A stretch of DNA of 55,631 bases from Acidobacteriota bacterium (GTDB taxonomy: Bacteria; Acidobacteriota; Terriglobia; Bryobacterales; Bryobacteraceae), in assembly GCA_025350695.1 (NCBI GenBank), contig JANXXI010000168.1, positions 1-55,631 on the forward strand, read 5' to 3'. Both the position numbers and the translations under genes were made by a program. Positions within the stretch are counted from its first letter, which is position 1. Each line of letters starts with the position of its first letter. Shown piece by piece: positions 18,125-26,167 of this stretch. A model generated the notes under the pieces. The model had not been told where the DNA came from and did not search any database. It saw only the letters and a list, made by a program, of their open reading frames with translations.

Positions 18125-18153
18125 TTGCGATTTTGTGGTGGTATTTTTATAAA
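18125..18153 (+). promoter_or_regulatory. Probable promoter of the TIR/NACHT operon
   Basis: TTGCGA (18125-18130) and TATAAA (18148-18153) are 17 nt apart in a locally AT-rich stretch. The predicted start point is about 15 nt before the TIR ATG at 18174, so the message would have a very short leader. No clear ribosome site precedes that ATG. Confidence 0.5.
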
Positions 18154-18173
18154 GATCGTGATATGCTTTTCCC

Positions 18174-18656
18174 ATGAAACGGAATATCAGCTTCTTTGTC
18201 TCCTACCGGTCTACGGAGGATCCTCTTGTTCGCGTATTGGTTAGCAAACTCAAAATTCAGTTTGGTGCCAGTGCGAAGTACTGGCTGCGGGTGTGGCGGG
18301 ATCGGGATGACGTTCTGCTGGGCGAGGATTGGCACCAGGAAATTCTCAACGCCATCGAGGAGTGTGATTTTGGGCTGGCGCTGATTTCGCCGGATTACTT
18401 GAGCCGGGATTACATTAAGACCTTTGAGCTACCCAAGTACGTTGGTCCGACGGCGTCGAAGCCGCTTCTGCCGGTTCTATTGAAGCCGCTTTCGGCACGG
18501 CATGATTTGTTGGGGTTGAAGGCGACGCAGGTTTTTTCGGTGGACGGGAAGTCGTACCGGGATGCGGCGCATCGGGACCAGTTTGTGGAAGCGCTGTATG
18601 AGGCGATTGAGCGGCGGTTGGACCGGCACTTTGCTGGTGTGGCGGTGGCGAAATGA
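18174..18656 (+). CDS. Stand-alone TIR-domain protein
   Basis: A 160-residue protein that is almost entirely one TIR domain. Box 1 is ISFFVSYRSTEDP, followed by WRDRDDVLLGEDWHQEILNAI and the strand CDFGLALISPDYLSRDYI. The Glu in KTFELPKY is at about the place of the catalytic Glu of NADase TIR domains (family knowledge; not proven here). Bacterial TIR proteins in defence operons typically cleave NAD+ or make signalling nucleotides upon activation. The stop overlaps the ATG of the NACHT gene (ATGA at 18653-18656), so stoichiometric co-production is likely. The second gene contains a related TIR-like domain, suggesting duplication between the two genes. Confidence 0.9.
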   Translation: MKRNISFFVSYRSTEDPLVRVLVSKLKIQFGASAKYWLRVWRDRDDVLLGEDWHQEILNAIEECDFGLALISPDYLSRDYIKTFELPKYVGPTASKPLLPVLLKPLSARHDLLGLKATQVFSVDGKSYRDAAHRDQFVEALYEAIERRLDRHFAGVAVAK

Positions 18657-21600
18657 TTCTGAAGGGCAAGGCGTTGACGGAGGCGGCCACGCCATTGGCG
18701 AAGGCGTTGGGGGAGGAGGATGCTCGGCGTGTGTTGGGGTTGCTGGGGTTGCCTAACCTGGCGGGCCTGTTCAAGCTTTCCGATTGCATGAAGGCTGCCG
18801 GCTACAAGGATGTGAAGAGTTTTACCACTTTCCGTTTTCGGGTGAATGAGAAGGCCCGACAAGGCGGGATCGATCTTTCGCTGGATTCTGATTCGAAAAA
18901 ACAGAGCAGTCCGGAATTGCGGGAGGTTTGGTTTACTAGTGCTCCGGGGTCTGAGGCGGCGGCGGATTTTTCCAATCGGGAAACGGAGCGGGTGGAGGAG
19001 ATTGAGTTTATTGCTCCTCGGGCGATTGATATCTATTCCAAACGAAAGTTCAAGGTTCTTGTTTCCAGCGCGAAGACGGAAAAAGTTCTGGCAAGCAAGC
19101 TGATTGAAGCGCTGAATGAGCAGTTCAAGCCCTCCAGCAAATATGAATTGGAATTCTGGACAGATGACAACATCTTGCTGGGCGAGGATGTGGAGGAAGA
19201 AAAGCGGCGGGCTGTTGAGAGAAGCGACTTTGGGTTTTTCCTGGTCTCTCCGTCATTGTTGGGCGACAGGGAAATCCAAGATGAAGTGATGCCCTCCTTC
19301 GAACAGGATGCGCTGATTCCGATACTGTTGAAGCCCGTTAGCAAAAGGCATGATTTAGGACGGTTGCAAGGCCGGAAGATTTTTGATCTCGATGGCAAGT
19401 CTTATTCGATGTGTGCAAATAAAGATTTGTTTGCAGCAAGCCTGTATGAACAAATTGAAGCGGCATTGGATAAGGCCGGCGGCGGAATTAATTTTGATTC
19501 GCCAGAGACGTTAAAGAACTTCGTGAAACCACGGGGCATCGGCGTGGACTTCACCAGTTCGATATCCGCACTCGCCGCGGAACGCGATGGCGAAGATGCG
19601 CTGGCCGTGATGGAAGCGTGGCTGAAGCAGCCCGATGCGCCGATGTTTGCGCTGCTTGGCGAATACGGCATTGGTAAAACCACCGCTTTGATGAAATTGA
19701 CGCAAAATCTGAATGAGCTCCGCGAGAGGGACAAGCGGATCAGGCAACCAATCTACATCGACCTTCGCCACTACGGCGAGCCTGGCGTACCAACGTTGAA
19801 TCAGTTGCTTGCCGAGATCATTGAACGCAGCTTTCGCGCCGACAAGCGGCCCACCGCCGATCAGATTTTGCGGATGGTCCAGAAAGAGGGCGCGCTGATC
19901 ATCTTCGATGGGTTGGATGAAAAGCTGGTCCACTTGGAGCCGGGGCGGGGGAAGGATTTCATCCGCACGTTGTGGGGCGTGCTGCCTCCGGGTCGCAGTA
20001 ACGGGAAAATGATCATCTCCTGCCGATCGCACTATTTTCCGGATGTGGCGAGCCAGGCTTCCATGCTTACCGGCGAGCAGCGCGAGGGGATTGATCGCAG
20101 TAAGTTTCCGGCGTTTTGCCTGCTGCCGTTCAATGATGCGCAGATTCGGGAGTATTTGGAGAAGGTTGTCGGCGAGGCGCGGGTGGATGAGGTGATGGCG
20201 TTGATCCACTCCGTCCATAACCTGCTGGACCTGGCGACGCGGCCTTATTTGCTGGACTTTATCGCCAAGCACGTGGGCGAGTTGGAGCAGATGCGGGCGC
20301 GTGGGGAGACGGTGAATGCGGCTCGGCTGTATGAAATTGTGGTGCGGGAATGGTTGGCTCGGGATGATGGGAAGCATCAACTGCAGCCCACGCACAAGCG
20401 GCGGTTGATGGAGGAGTTGGCGGCGGCGTTGTGGCGATCGGGCGCGAAGGAGTGGGAGGCGGAAAAGCTAGAGGATTGGTTTGACGAGTTTTTGCTGGAC
20501 AATCCCAAAGTGCGGGTGGCGTATGAGGGTGTGAAGAATTCGGTGCTGAAGGAAGATTTGCGGACGGCCACTTTCGTCGTCCGGCCGGAGCGGAGCGAGA
20601 AACATTTCCGGTTTGCCCATACCTCGTTGCAGGAGTTTTTTCTGGCCAGCTTTTTGGTGCGGGCGTTGAAGGATGGCAAGGCGGAGGCGTGGGATATGCC
20701 GCTGGCTTCCATTGAGACTCTCGATTTTGTGGGGCAGCTGTTGCAGTTGGACGCAGACGGCTTGGTTGGGATGAATGCGGTTCTTGGGGGCGACAAAGTG
20801 GACGGCGCCCGGATGGCCTTGCGGTACTGGATGCGGGCGGTTGAGATGGGTTGGCCGCAGCCGGCGCCGGGTCCGGTGCGGCTGGCTGGGGCAGATTTGG
20901 AGGGGTGGCGGATTGTGGGCGTGCCGCTCACCGCCGCGGATTTGCGGGGTGCGCAGGTGAGTGGGGCGTATTTCAAGGATGTGGATTTAGCGGTTGCGAA
21001 TGCCGTGGGCATACAGGCGCGGGATGCGGTGTTTGTAAATGTACAGGGTGGGGGCTTGCGTGCGGTTGGTGGGGATCTCAGCGGGGCCAAGTGGCGCGGA
21101 GGTCTGCTAGGTGGCGCTGACTTTGAGCTGGCTGATGTGGCCGGATTTGAGTTTAGCGGCGTGGATGTGGCGAACGTGGCGCTACCAAAGTATTGGGATG
21201 AGGTTTGTTCGGCGGCTGGATTTGTGCCCAACCCCGTCGCTATTCCAGCATTGTTGCGGCGCCCGACCGGACACTCCAATCGGGTAAGGTCGTGCGCGTT
21301 TAGCCCGGACGGGGCACAGTTGGCCTCGGCTTCCGATGACAATACCGTCAAGCTGTGGGATGCCCACACCGGACAGTGCCTGCGCACTCTTAGCGGACAC
21401 TCCGGTTCTGTATTGTCGTGCGCGTTTAGTCCAGACGGGGCACAGCTGGCCTCGGCTTCCGCTGACAATACCGTCAAGCTGTGGGATGCCCACACCGGAC
21501 AGTGCCTGGGCACTCTCAGCGGACACTCCAGTCGGGTAATGTCGTGCGCGTTTAGTCCAGACGGGGCACAGCTGGCCTCGGCTTCCGCTGACAATACCGT

Positions 21601-21928
21601 CAGGCTGTGGGATGCCCACACCAGACAGTGCCTGCGCACTTTCAGCGGACACTCCAGTTTTGTAATATCGTGCGCGTTTGGTCCGGACGGGACACAGCTG
21701 GGCTCGGCTTCCTCTGATGCGAGCGTCAAGCTGTGGGATGCGGCGACGGGGGAGTGCGTGGCGACGTTGCATCATTTGCCGGAGGGGGCTACGGCTTCGT
21801 TCGCGCGGGATGCGTTGGTGCATACGACTGGGGAGGCGTGGCGGTGGCTGGGGTACCGGTGGACGGACCCTCGGACGGGGCGGTTGCGGTGGCTGCCGGC
21901 GGAGCATTTTGGGGCGTTGCCGGGGTGA
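18653..21928 (+). CDS. EAD/TIR-like/NACHT/pentapeptide/WD40 STAND ATPase (NLR-like)
   Basis: A 1091-residue multidomain protein. Residues 1-80 look like a small helical effector-associated domain (LTEAATPLAKALGEEDARRV). Residues 133-270 are TIR-like and homologous to the upstream TIR protein (LEFWTDDNILLGEDVEEEKR, HDLGRLQGRKIFDLDGKSY). NACHT follows: Walker A GEYGIGKTT at 336-344 and Walker B LIIFDGLDE around 415-422, then a winged-helix/helical part ending in FRFAHTSLQEFFLASF. Pentapeptide-type repeats lie at about 742-840, and four WD40 blades at 873-1040. The tail (GEAWRWLGYRWTDP) is typical of such proteins. STAND/NACHT proteins with TIR effectors act in phage defence by sensing a ligand through the repeats and triggering effectors. 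The sensor target is unknown. Confidence 0.9.
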   Translation: MILKGKALTEAATPLAKALGEEDARRVLGLLGLPNLAGLFKLSDCMKAAGYKDVKSFTTFRFRVNEKARQGGIDLSLDSDSKKQSSPELREVWFTSAPGSEAAADFSNRETERVEEIEFIAPRAIDIYSKRKFKVLVSSAKTEKVLASKLIEALNEQFKPSSKYELEFWTDDNILLGEDVEEEKRRAVERSDFGFFLVSPSLLGDREIQDEVMPSFEQDALIPILLKPVSKRHDLGRLQGRKIFDLDGKSYSMCANKDLFAASLYEQIEAALDKAGGGINFDSPETLKNFVKPRGIGVDFTSSISALAAERDGEDALAVMEAWLKQPDAPMFALLGEYGIGKTTALMKLTQNLNELRERDKRIRQPIYIDLRHYGEPGVPTLNQLLAEIIERSFRADKRPTADQILRMVQKEGALIIFDGLDEKLVHLEPGRGKDFIRTLWGVLPPGRSNGKMIISCRSHYFPDVASQASMLTGEQREGIDRSKFPAFCLLPFNDAQIREYLEKVVGEARVDEVMALIHSVHNLLDLATRPYLLDFIAKHVGELEQMRARGETVNAARLYEIVVREWLARDDGKHQLQPTHKRRLMEELAAALWRSGAKEWEAEKLEDWFDEFLLDNPKVRVAYEGVKNSVLKEDLRTATFVVRPERSEKHFRFAHTSLQEFFLASFLVRALKDGKAEAWDMPLASIETLDFVGQLLQLDADGLVGMNAVLGGDKVDGARMALRYWMRAVEMGWPQPAPGPVRLAGADLEGWRIVGVPLTAADLRGAQVSGAYFKDVDLAVANAVGIQARDAVFVNVQGGGLRAVGGDLSGAKWRGGLLGGADFELADVAGFEFSGVDVANVALPKYWDEVCSAAGFVPNPVAIPALLRRPTGHSNRVRSCAFSPDGAQLASASDDNTVKLWDAHTGQCLRTLSGHSGSVLSCAFSPDGAQLASASADNTVKLWDAHTGQCLGTLSGHSSRVMSCAFSPDGAQLASASADNTVRLWDAHTRQCLRTFSGHSSFVISCAFGPDGTQLGSASSDASVKLWDAATGECVATLHHLPEGATASFARDALVHTTGEAWRWLGYRWTDPRTGRLRWLPAEHFGALPG
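21269..21772 (+). repeat. Four tandem 126-bp WD40-encoding repeats
   Basis: Units begin at 21269, 21395, 21521 and 21647, exactly 126 bp apart, each encoding one 42-residue WD40 blade (GHS..V.SCAFSPDGAQLASAS.DNTVKLWDAHTGQCL). Units 1-3 are nearly identical in DNA, including synonymous sites; unit 4 has diverged more. Four blades are fewer than the usual seven of a closed propeller. Confidence 0.92.
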
Positions 21929-21930
21929 GG

Positions 21931-22040
21931 AAAAAAGGGGACTGACGGAACAGACAGCCTTTTTTCGCAAATTGTCCTTTAGAAAAATCGATCCCTTACT
22001 GTAGCCGAAAAAAGATGTCAGTTTCGTCAGTCCCCTTTTT
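21931..22040. repeat. 110-bp inverted-repeat element, copy A
   Basis: The ends form a perfect 16-bp inverted repeat (AAAAAGGGGACTGACG at 21932-21947, complement at 22025-22040), and pairing continues imperfectly inward over about 37 bp. Copy B lies at 24682-24792 and a left-end fragment at 22117-22140. It begins 2 bp after the NACHT stop, so it could also end transcription. GGGGACnGAC-type ends are typical of short elements associated with REP-type transposases, though no transposase is in the window. Confidence 0.85.
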
Positions 22041-22116
22041 ATTGGCGCAGCTCAGTTTTTCCTTACGACGTAGGTTTCGCGGATTATTTTCGCGCTGTAT
22101 GCGATGGCGGTGCGTA

Positions 22117-22140
22117 GAAAAATGGGGACAGACGGAACAC
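22117..22140. repeat. Fragment of the 110-bp inverted-repeat element
   Basis: Twenty-four bases (GAAAAATGGGGACAGACGG and the next five) match the left end of copies A and B but no right arm follows. It lies just beyond the 3' end of the DUF4159 gene. Confidence 0.65.
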
Positions 22141-22148
22141 CTGGCAAC

Positions 22149-23012
22149 CTAGTGGGTCATTGTGTAAACCACGAAGTTCACGCCAAGCCTAATGCCTAGG
22201 GAAGAAAACTTCTCGGGGTACTCGGGATTGTCGGCCAGTTGCCAGGAATCGCCCAGATCATTATTGAACGTCATCATGATCATCACGCGGCCGTTGTCGT
22301 CCTTGATGGCGCGCCAGCGGGGAATGCTGCCGTCGCCGCGGTATGTATTTCCGTTGCGCTGCATGGAGCGGAAGTTTCCTACTTGGTACTTCTCTTGGAG
22401 ATCGAACACGTTGTGGAAGATCGGATCGTCATCGGGTAAGTCGACAACCTTGCGATCGGGGAAAAGTTTTTGAAGGCCCACCATGAAGCCCTCCCATTCC
22501 TCGGTTCCGAAGTAACTATCGCAGAGCAGGAAGCCGCCGCGAAGCAGGTACTCGCGGATCTTGGCGGCTTGGGCATCGCTTAGATTCCAATTGGTGGGCA
22601 TGCCGACGTGAAGGTAGGGCCAGAAGAATATATCATCGCCTTCATCGGGGTTGACGGGCTGTTCGACCGAACGTACATCAATTCGAGTTAGTCGGCGGAT
22701 TGCCCCGGCAAAGGTACGATCGCCCCGCGGATAATCGACTGTCCAATTCGTTCCGCCCTGTTGCCAATTACCACCGCCGCGCCCACCCCTGCCGCCGCGG
22801 GAGCCAGATGGGTACATCAAACGGCCGAGAACGAACTCTGCTTTTGCTTGATAGTCGGCGGGGAGAGAGGACGCGCTGGCGGCTCCTTCCATCGGGATGA
22901 ATTCGCGAAAGGGTTTTTGTCCGAAGGCAAGTCCGAGAAACGTGAATACACAGCCGGTGACGCAAAGCCATGGGGCGATGGATAGGAGCCGGGGCTTCGT
23001 GCTTGAATTCAT
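22149..23012 (-). CDS. DUF4159 domain-containing exported protein
   Basis: A 287-residue protein with an N-terminal hydrophobic segment (APWLCVTGCVFTFLGLAFG), probably a signal or anchor. The DUF4159 pattern is clear: REYLLRGGFLLCDSYFGT in the middle and NNDLGDSWQLADNPEYPEKF ... LGVNFVVYTMTH at the end. A Gly/Arg-rich linker (residues 70-87, SRGGRGGRGGG) splits the N-terminal part. In many bacteria DUF4159 proteins occur with MoxR/VWFA systems; here the neighbour is a divergently transcribed CotH gene 112 bp away. Biochemical role unknown. Confidence 0.88.
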   Translation of the reverse strand: MNSSTKPRLLSIAPWLCVTGCVFTFLGLAFGQKPFREFIPMEGAASASSLPADYQAKAEFVLGRLMYPSGSRGGRGGRGGGNWQQGGTNWTVDYPRGDRTFAGAIRRLTRIDVRSVEQPVNPDEGDDIFFWPYLHVGMPTNWNLSDAQAAKIREYLLRGGFLLCDSYFGTEEWEGFMVGLQKLFPDRKVVDLPDDDPIFHNVFDLQEKYQVGNFRSMQRNGNTYRGDGSIPRWRAIKDDNGRVMIMMTFNNDLGDSWQLADNPEYPEKFSSLGIRLGVNFVVYTMTH

Positions 23013-23124
23013 TGGCGTTCCAATGTCCCATCTTAGGCGTTAGGCGGGGGGAACTAATGTAAAGATGTGTCAAATATGTTACTGAGGCGTGGACCCGGGT
23101 GGGCTGCGGGAGTATGCTTCCCCT

Positions 23125-24681
23125 ATGCATTCGTTTCTGTTTCACTTCCTGACCGTCGCAACTTGCGGTGTTTTGTTGGTTGCTCAGCCTCCTGATTTTG
23201 GTGGTCGCGGTGGACCTCGTGGCCCGGGTGGTCCGGGAGGTTTTGGCGGTCCCGGCGGGATGGGTCAGCGCACCAAGCTTCTGGAGAAGTTCGATAAAGA
23301 TGGCGATGGCTATCTGAACGCAGCAGAGCGCAAAGCGGCGCGCGAAAGTGTGGCGTCACAGCCGCGACGCGGGCGAGGTCCCGGTGGACCTGGCGGGTTC
23401 GGCGGGGGAAGAGGCACGACCATTCAAGGTAAGCCGGGGCCGAATATTAAGCCAGCCGATGTGAAGAACTATGGCAATGAATCCCTGTACGATCCGCACG
23501 TGTTGCGCACCATGTTTCTTGAATTTGAGAACGCGGATTGGGAAAAAGAGCTGGCCGACTTTTATCACACCGACGTGGATGTGCCGGCGAAGATGATGGT
23601 GGATGGGAGGACTTACAAAGATGTCGGCGTCCATTTCCGCGGCGCGACATCGTTCATGATGATACCGGAAGGATCTAAACGATCGTTGGATGTTTCGGTG
23701 AATTTCCTTGATTCTGAGCAGCGGCTGGGCGGGTATCGTTCGCTCAATTTGCTGAACGCGAGTGGCGACCCAACGTTTATGAGAACCGCGCTTTATCACT
23801 ACATCACTCGGCAATACACGGCGGCGCCGAAGGCCAATTGGATGCGGGTCGTAATCAACGGGGAGAGCTGGGGCATTTATGTGAACACGCAGCAGATTAA
23901 TTCGGAGCTGGGGAAGGAAGCGTTTAATTCGAGCAAAGGGGCGCGTTGGAAGGTAAGCGGGAGTCCACGTGGACGTGGAGGGCTGGCTTACCTGGGCGAC
24001 GATGCGGCGAAATACAAGTCAATCTACACGATTAAGAGCAAGGACAGCGATAAGTCGTGGGCGCACTTGATTAACTTATGCAAAGTGCTGAACCAGACTC
24101 CCGCGGATAAGTTGGAGAAGGCTCTGGAACCGATTTTGGATGTGGATGGCGCTTTGAAGTTTCTGGCGGCGGACAAGGCTCTGATTAACAATGACGGATT
24201 CTGGACGCGCGCCAGCGACTACAGTTTGTATGAAGACGATAAGGGCAAGTTTCACACTATTCCCTGGGATGCGAATGAGACGTTGCGTGAGATGGAGGGC
24301 CGGCGTGGCGGTGAGGGGGGCGGCGGTGTGAACCTGGACCCGTTTGAGGGAGCCGATGATCCCGACAAGGCGCTGCTTTTCCGCTTGCTGGCTGTGCCTG
24401 CATTGAAGGCGCGCTATTTGGGGTACATGCGCGATATCGCGGAGAAGTGGCTGGATTGGAAGACGCTTGGCCCCTTGGTGGCTGATTGGCAATCCGTGAT
24501 CGCAGCCGATGTTAGGGCGGATACGCGAAAAATCTTTTCGACCAATGCGTTTGGGAAGGCAGTGACGGAAGACGGTGTGGAACCAGGATCTGGTCCTACT
24601 GCGCCGCCCCACTTGAGCTTGAAGAGCTTTGCTGAGCAACGGCGTAAGTATCTACTGAGTTATCCAGGAATCAAGCGATAG
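23125..24681 (+). CDS. CotH kinase family protein with one EF-hand
   Basis: A 518-residue exported protein starting at ATG 23125, where the signal peptide begins (MHSFLFHFLTVATCGVLLVA). Residues 25-47 and 79-97 are Gly/Arg/Pro-rich. Between them is an EF-hand loop, DKDGDGYLNAAE (residues 57-68), likely to bind calcium. From about 120 on it is a CotH-type atypical kinase domain: LNASGDPTFMRTAL, NGESWGIYVNTQQ, LINNDGFWTRASDYSLYEDD and FHTIPWDANET are conserved family blocks. CotH proteins phosphorylate spore-coat or other extracellular proteins in some bacteria; here it is an exported enzyme of unknown target. Copy B of the 110-bp element starts immediately after the stop. Confidence 0.88.
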   Translation: MHSFLFHFLTVATCGVLLVAQPPDFGGRGGPRGPGGPGGFGGPGGMGQRTKLLEKFDKDGDGYLNAAERKAARESVASQPRRGRGPGGPGGFGGGRGTTIQGKPGPNIKPADVKNYGNESLYDPHVLRTMFLEFENADWEKELADFYHTDVDVPAKMMVDGRTYKDVGVHFRGATSFMMIPEGSKRSLDVSVNFLDSEQRLGGYRSLNLLNASGDPTFMRTALYHYITRQYTAAPKANWMRVVINGESWGIYVNTQQINSELGKEAFNSSKGARWKVSGSPRGRGGLAYLGDDAAKYKSIYTIKSKDSDKSWAHLINLCKVLNQTPADKLEKALEPILDVDGALKFLAADKALINNDGFWTRASDYSLYEDDKGKFHTIPWDANETLREMEGRRGGEGGGGVNLDPFEGADDPDKALLFRLLAVPALKARYLGYMRDIAEKWLDWKTLGPLVADWQSVIAADVRADTRKIFSTNAFGKAVTEDGVEPGSGPTAPPHLSLKSFAEQRRKYLLSYPGIKR

Positions 24682-24792
24682 GAAAAACGGGGACCGACGG
24701 AACAGACAGCTTTTTTTCGCAAATTACCTTTCAGAAAAATCAATCCCTTGCGGTGGCGAAAAAAGATGTCAGTTTCGTCAGTCCCCGTTTTC
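24682..24792. repeat. 110-bp inverted-repeat element, copy B
   Basis: Same structure and interior as copy A (21931-22040): outer arms GAAAACGGGGACCGACG against CGTCAGTCCCCGTTTTC with one mismatch, and a shared core including TTTTTTTCGCAAATTA and GATGTCAGTTTCGTCAGTC. It starts directly after the CotH stop codon and may also act as a terminator. Confidence 0.85.
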
Positions 24793-24812
24793 GATGCGCA
24801 TGTTAGTGCCTG

Positions 24813-26156
24813 TTAGACAGCTTCGGAAATACTCGTGAACGGGAAATCCTTCACCACAATCGGAGGGGCAATCATACCCTGCCCTTCGCCGCCACGCACA
24901 CGGACGGGCTTCCCCATGGCTATTGTGTTTTGCAGCATGCGCACTGGGCTTTCGTTGAAGCGGAAATTCATTGCCGGACCGGTTACCTTGCCGTCTTCGA
25001 TAAGGAACAAGCCGTCACGAGTTAGTCCCGTGTACTGCACCGTCTGTTGATTCACTGAGCGGATGTACCAGAACCTGGTTACTAACAAGCCGCGCTCCAC
25101 GCCGGCGATTAACTCGGCCTGCGACTTAGTGCCGCCATCGAGCACCAAGTTACTTGGAAACGGCGTGGACTCCTTGCCGGCTTTACGGGCGTAGTAACGA
25201 TCGTAATAGAGATTCTTTACCACGCCGGTTTCGATCCACGTAACGTTGCCCGCGGGCATGCCTGCCGCGCCACCGCGCCCACCCCCGCCCCAGGGTAGAA
25301 CGGAATAAAGTTTGTTGCGCGGATCGGTTCGTAGCGTGATGCCTTCCGGGAAAAGCTTTTCGCCTAGTAGCGTTCCGCCGCCCTTCTTACTTAGAAAACT
25401 GCGGCCCTCTTCGGCACTGCGGGCTAGCATGTTGAAACCCATCAACTGCACTAAGTCGCCGACGGCGGTTGGCTCCAAGACAACGGTGTACTTGCCCGGT
25501 TCCAGCCGTTTCGGGTTCTTCCACTTCAGGCATTTTTCGATGGCCGTCTTGCCCATCGCTTCGCCATCAATGTCTTCGATACGAACGGCGGGTTGGCTGG
25601 CCCACCCGGAACTGGACCCGTCTGAGTTTCTGATTGTCGTCGATAAGTGGGCATCCGTTGTGCGACCGTAGCCGAAGTTGCCTTTCTTATTGGCGATGGC
25701 GGAGCTTGTTGCCGCACGTTCGAAAAAGCCTGCCGCCACTAACCCCGATGCCTTTGCTCCTTCGACAATGGCACGCACGTGCGGAATCATCACCTGGTTG
25801 CGAGCGGTGGCGGTGGATTGAACGTAATTTTCGATGTCGGCGTATTTCTGCGGTTCAAGCGAGTCTTCGCGTTCCGGGTTGGGTGGGGAGAGTCGCGCCA
25901 ATGTCTCGGTACGCTTCACTGCTTCGCGTAGGGATACGTCGTCGAACTCATCAATTTGGGTATTGCCGATCTGCCCGTCCTTCACCGATGTGATGGACAT
26001 GAAATGCGAAACCGTAAAGCCAGATGTTGTGATGCCGTTCAACGCGAAGCGGATGGAGGCGCGTTCGGAGCTGCCAATACTGATGTCACACTCGGGAAAG
26101 GTGGAAAAAGAGAGGACCTTCCCGACCAGTTTTTGCGCTTGTTCTTTGGTGATCAT
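24813..26156 (-). CDS. TldE/PmbA-type protein
   Basis: A 447-residue member of the TldD/PmbA family lacking the metal-binding HExxxH, as expected for the TldE partner. Family blocks include GVVKNLYYDRYYARKAG, SQAELIAGVERGLLVTRFWY and GLFLIEDGKVTGPAMNFRFN near the C-terminus. TldD/TldE form a heterodimeric protease that trims peptides, for example in microcin maturation. It begins 11 nt after the TldD gene, on the same strand. A Gly/Arg-rich insertion (WGGGGRGGAAGMP) lies in the middle of the C-terminal half. No signal peptide is visible, although its partner carries a Tat-like one. Confidence 0.9.
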   Translation of the reverse strand: MITKEQAQKLVGKVLSFSTFPECDISIGSSERASIRFALNGITTSGFTVSHFMSITSVKDGQIGNTQIDEFDDVSLREAVKRTETLARLSPPNPEREDSLEPQKYADIENYVQSTATARNQVMIPHVRAIVEGAKASGLVAAGFFERAATSSAIANKKGNFGYGRTTDAHLSTTIRNSDGSSSGWASQPAVRIEDIDGEAMGKTAIEKCLKWKNPKRLEPGKYTVVLEPTAVGDLVQLMGFNMLARSAEEGRSFLSKKGGGTLLGEKLFPEGITLRTDPRNKLYSVLPWGGGGRGGAAGMPAGNVTWIETGVVKNLYYDRYYARKAGKESTPFPSNLVLDGGTKSQAELIAGVERGLLVTRFWYIRSVNQQTVQYTGLTRDGLFLIEDGKVTGPAMNFRFNESPVRMLQNTIAMGKPVRVRGGEGQGMIAPPIVVKDFPFTSISEAV

Positions 26157-26167
26157 GGCGTCTCCTG

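Noticed and set aside
20377-21729. 450-codon minus-strand open frame opposite the NACHT/WD40 gene
   Set aside because: Its repeats are the reverse complement of the WD40 units; it is an artefact of the high-GC repeat coding.
21269-21772. Regular 126-bp repeats considered as a CRISPR-like or satellite array
   Set aside because: The repeats are in frame and encode canonical WD40 blades; there are no unique spacers.
21931-22040. The 110-bp element considered as a simple terminator
   Set aside because: Presence of a second near-identical copy and a fragment, with a conserved non-terminator core, favours a dispersed element, though terminator activity is not excluded.
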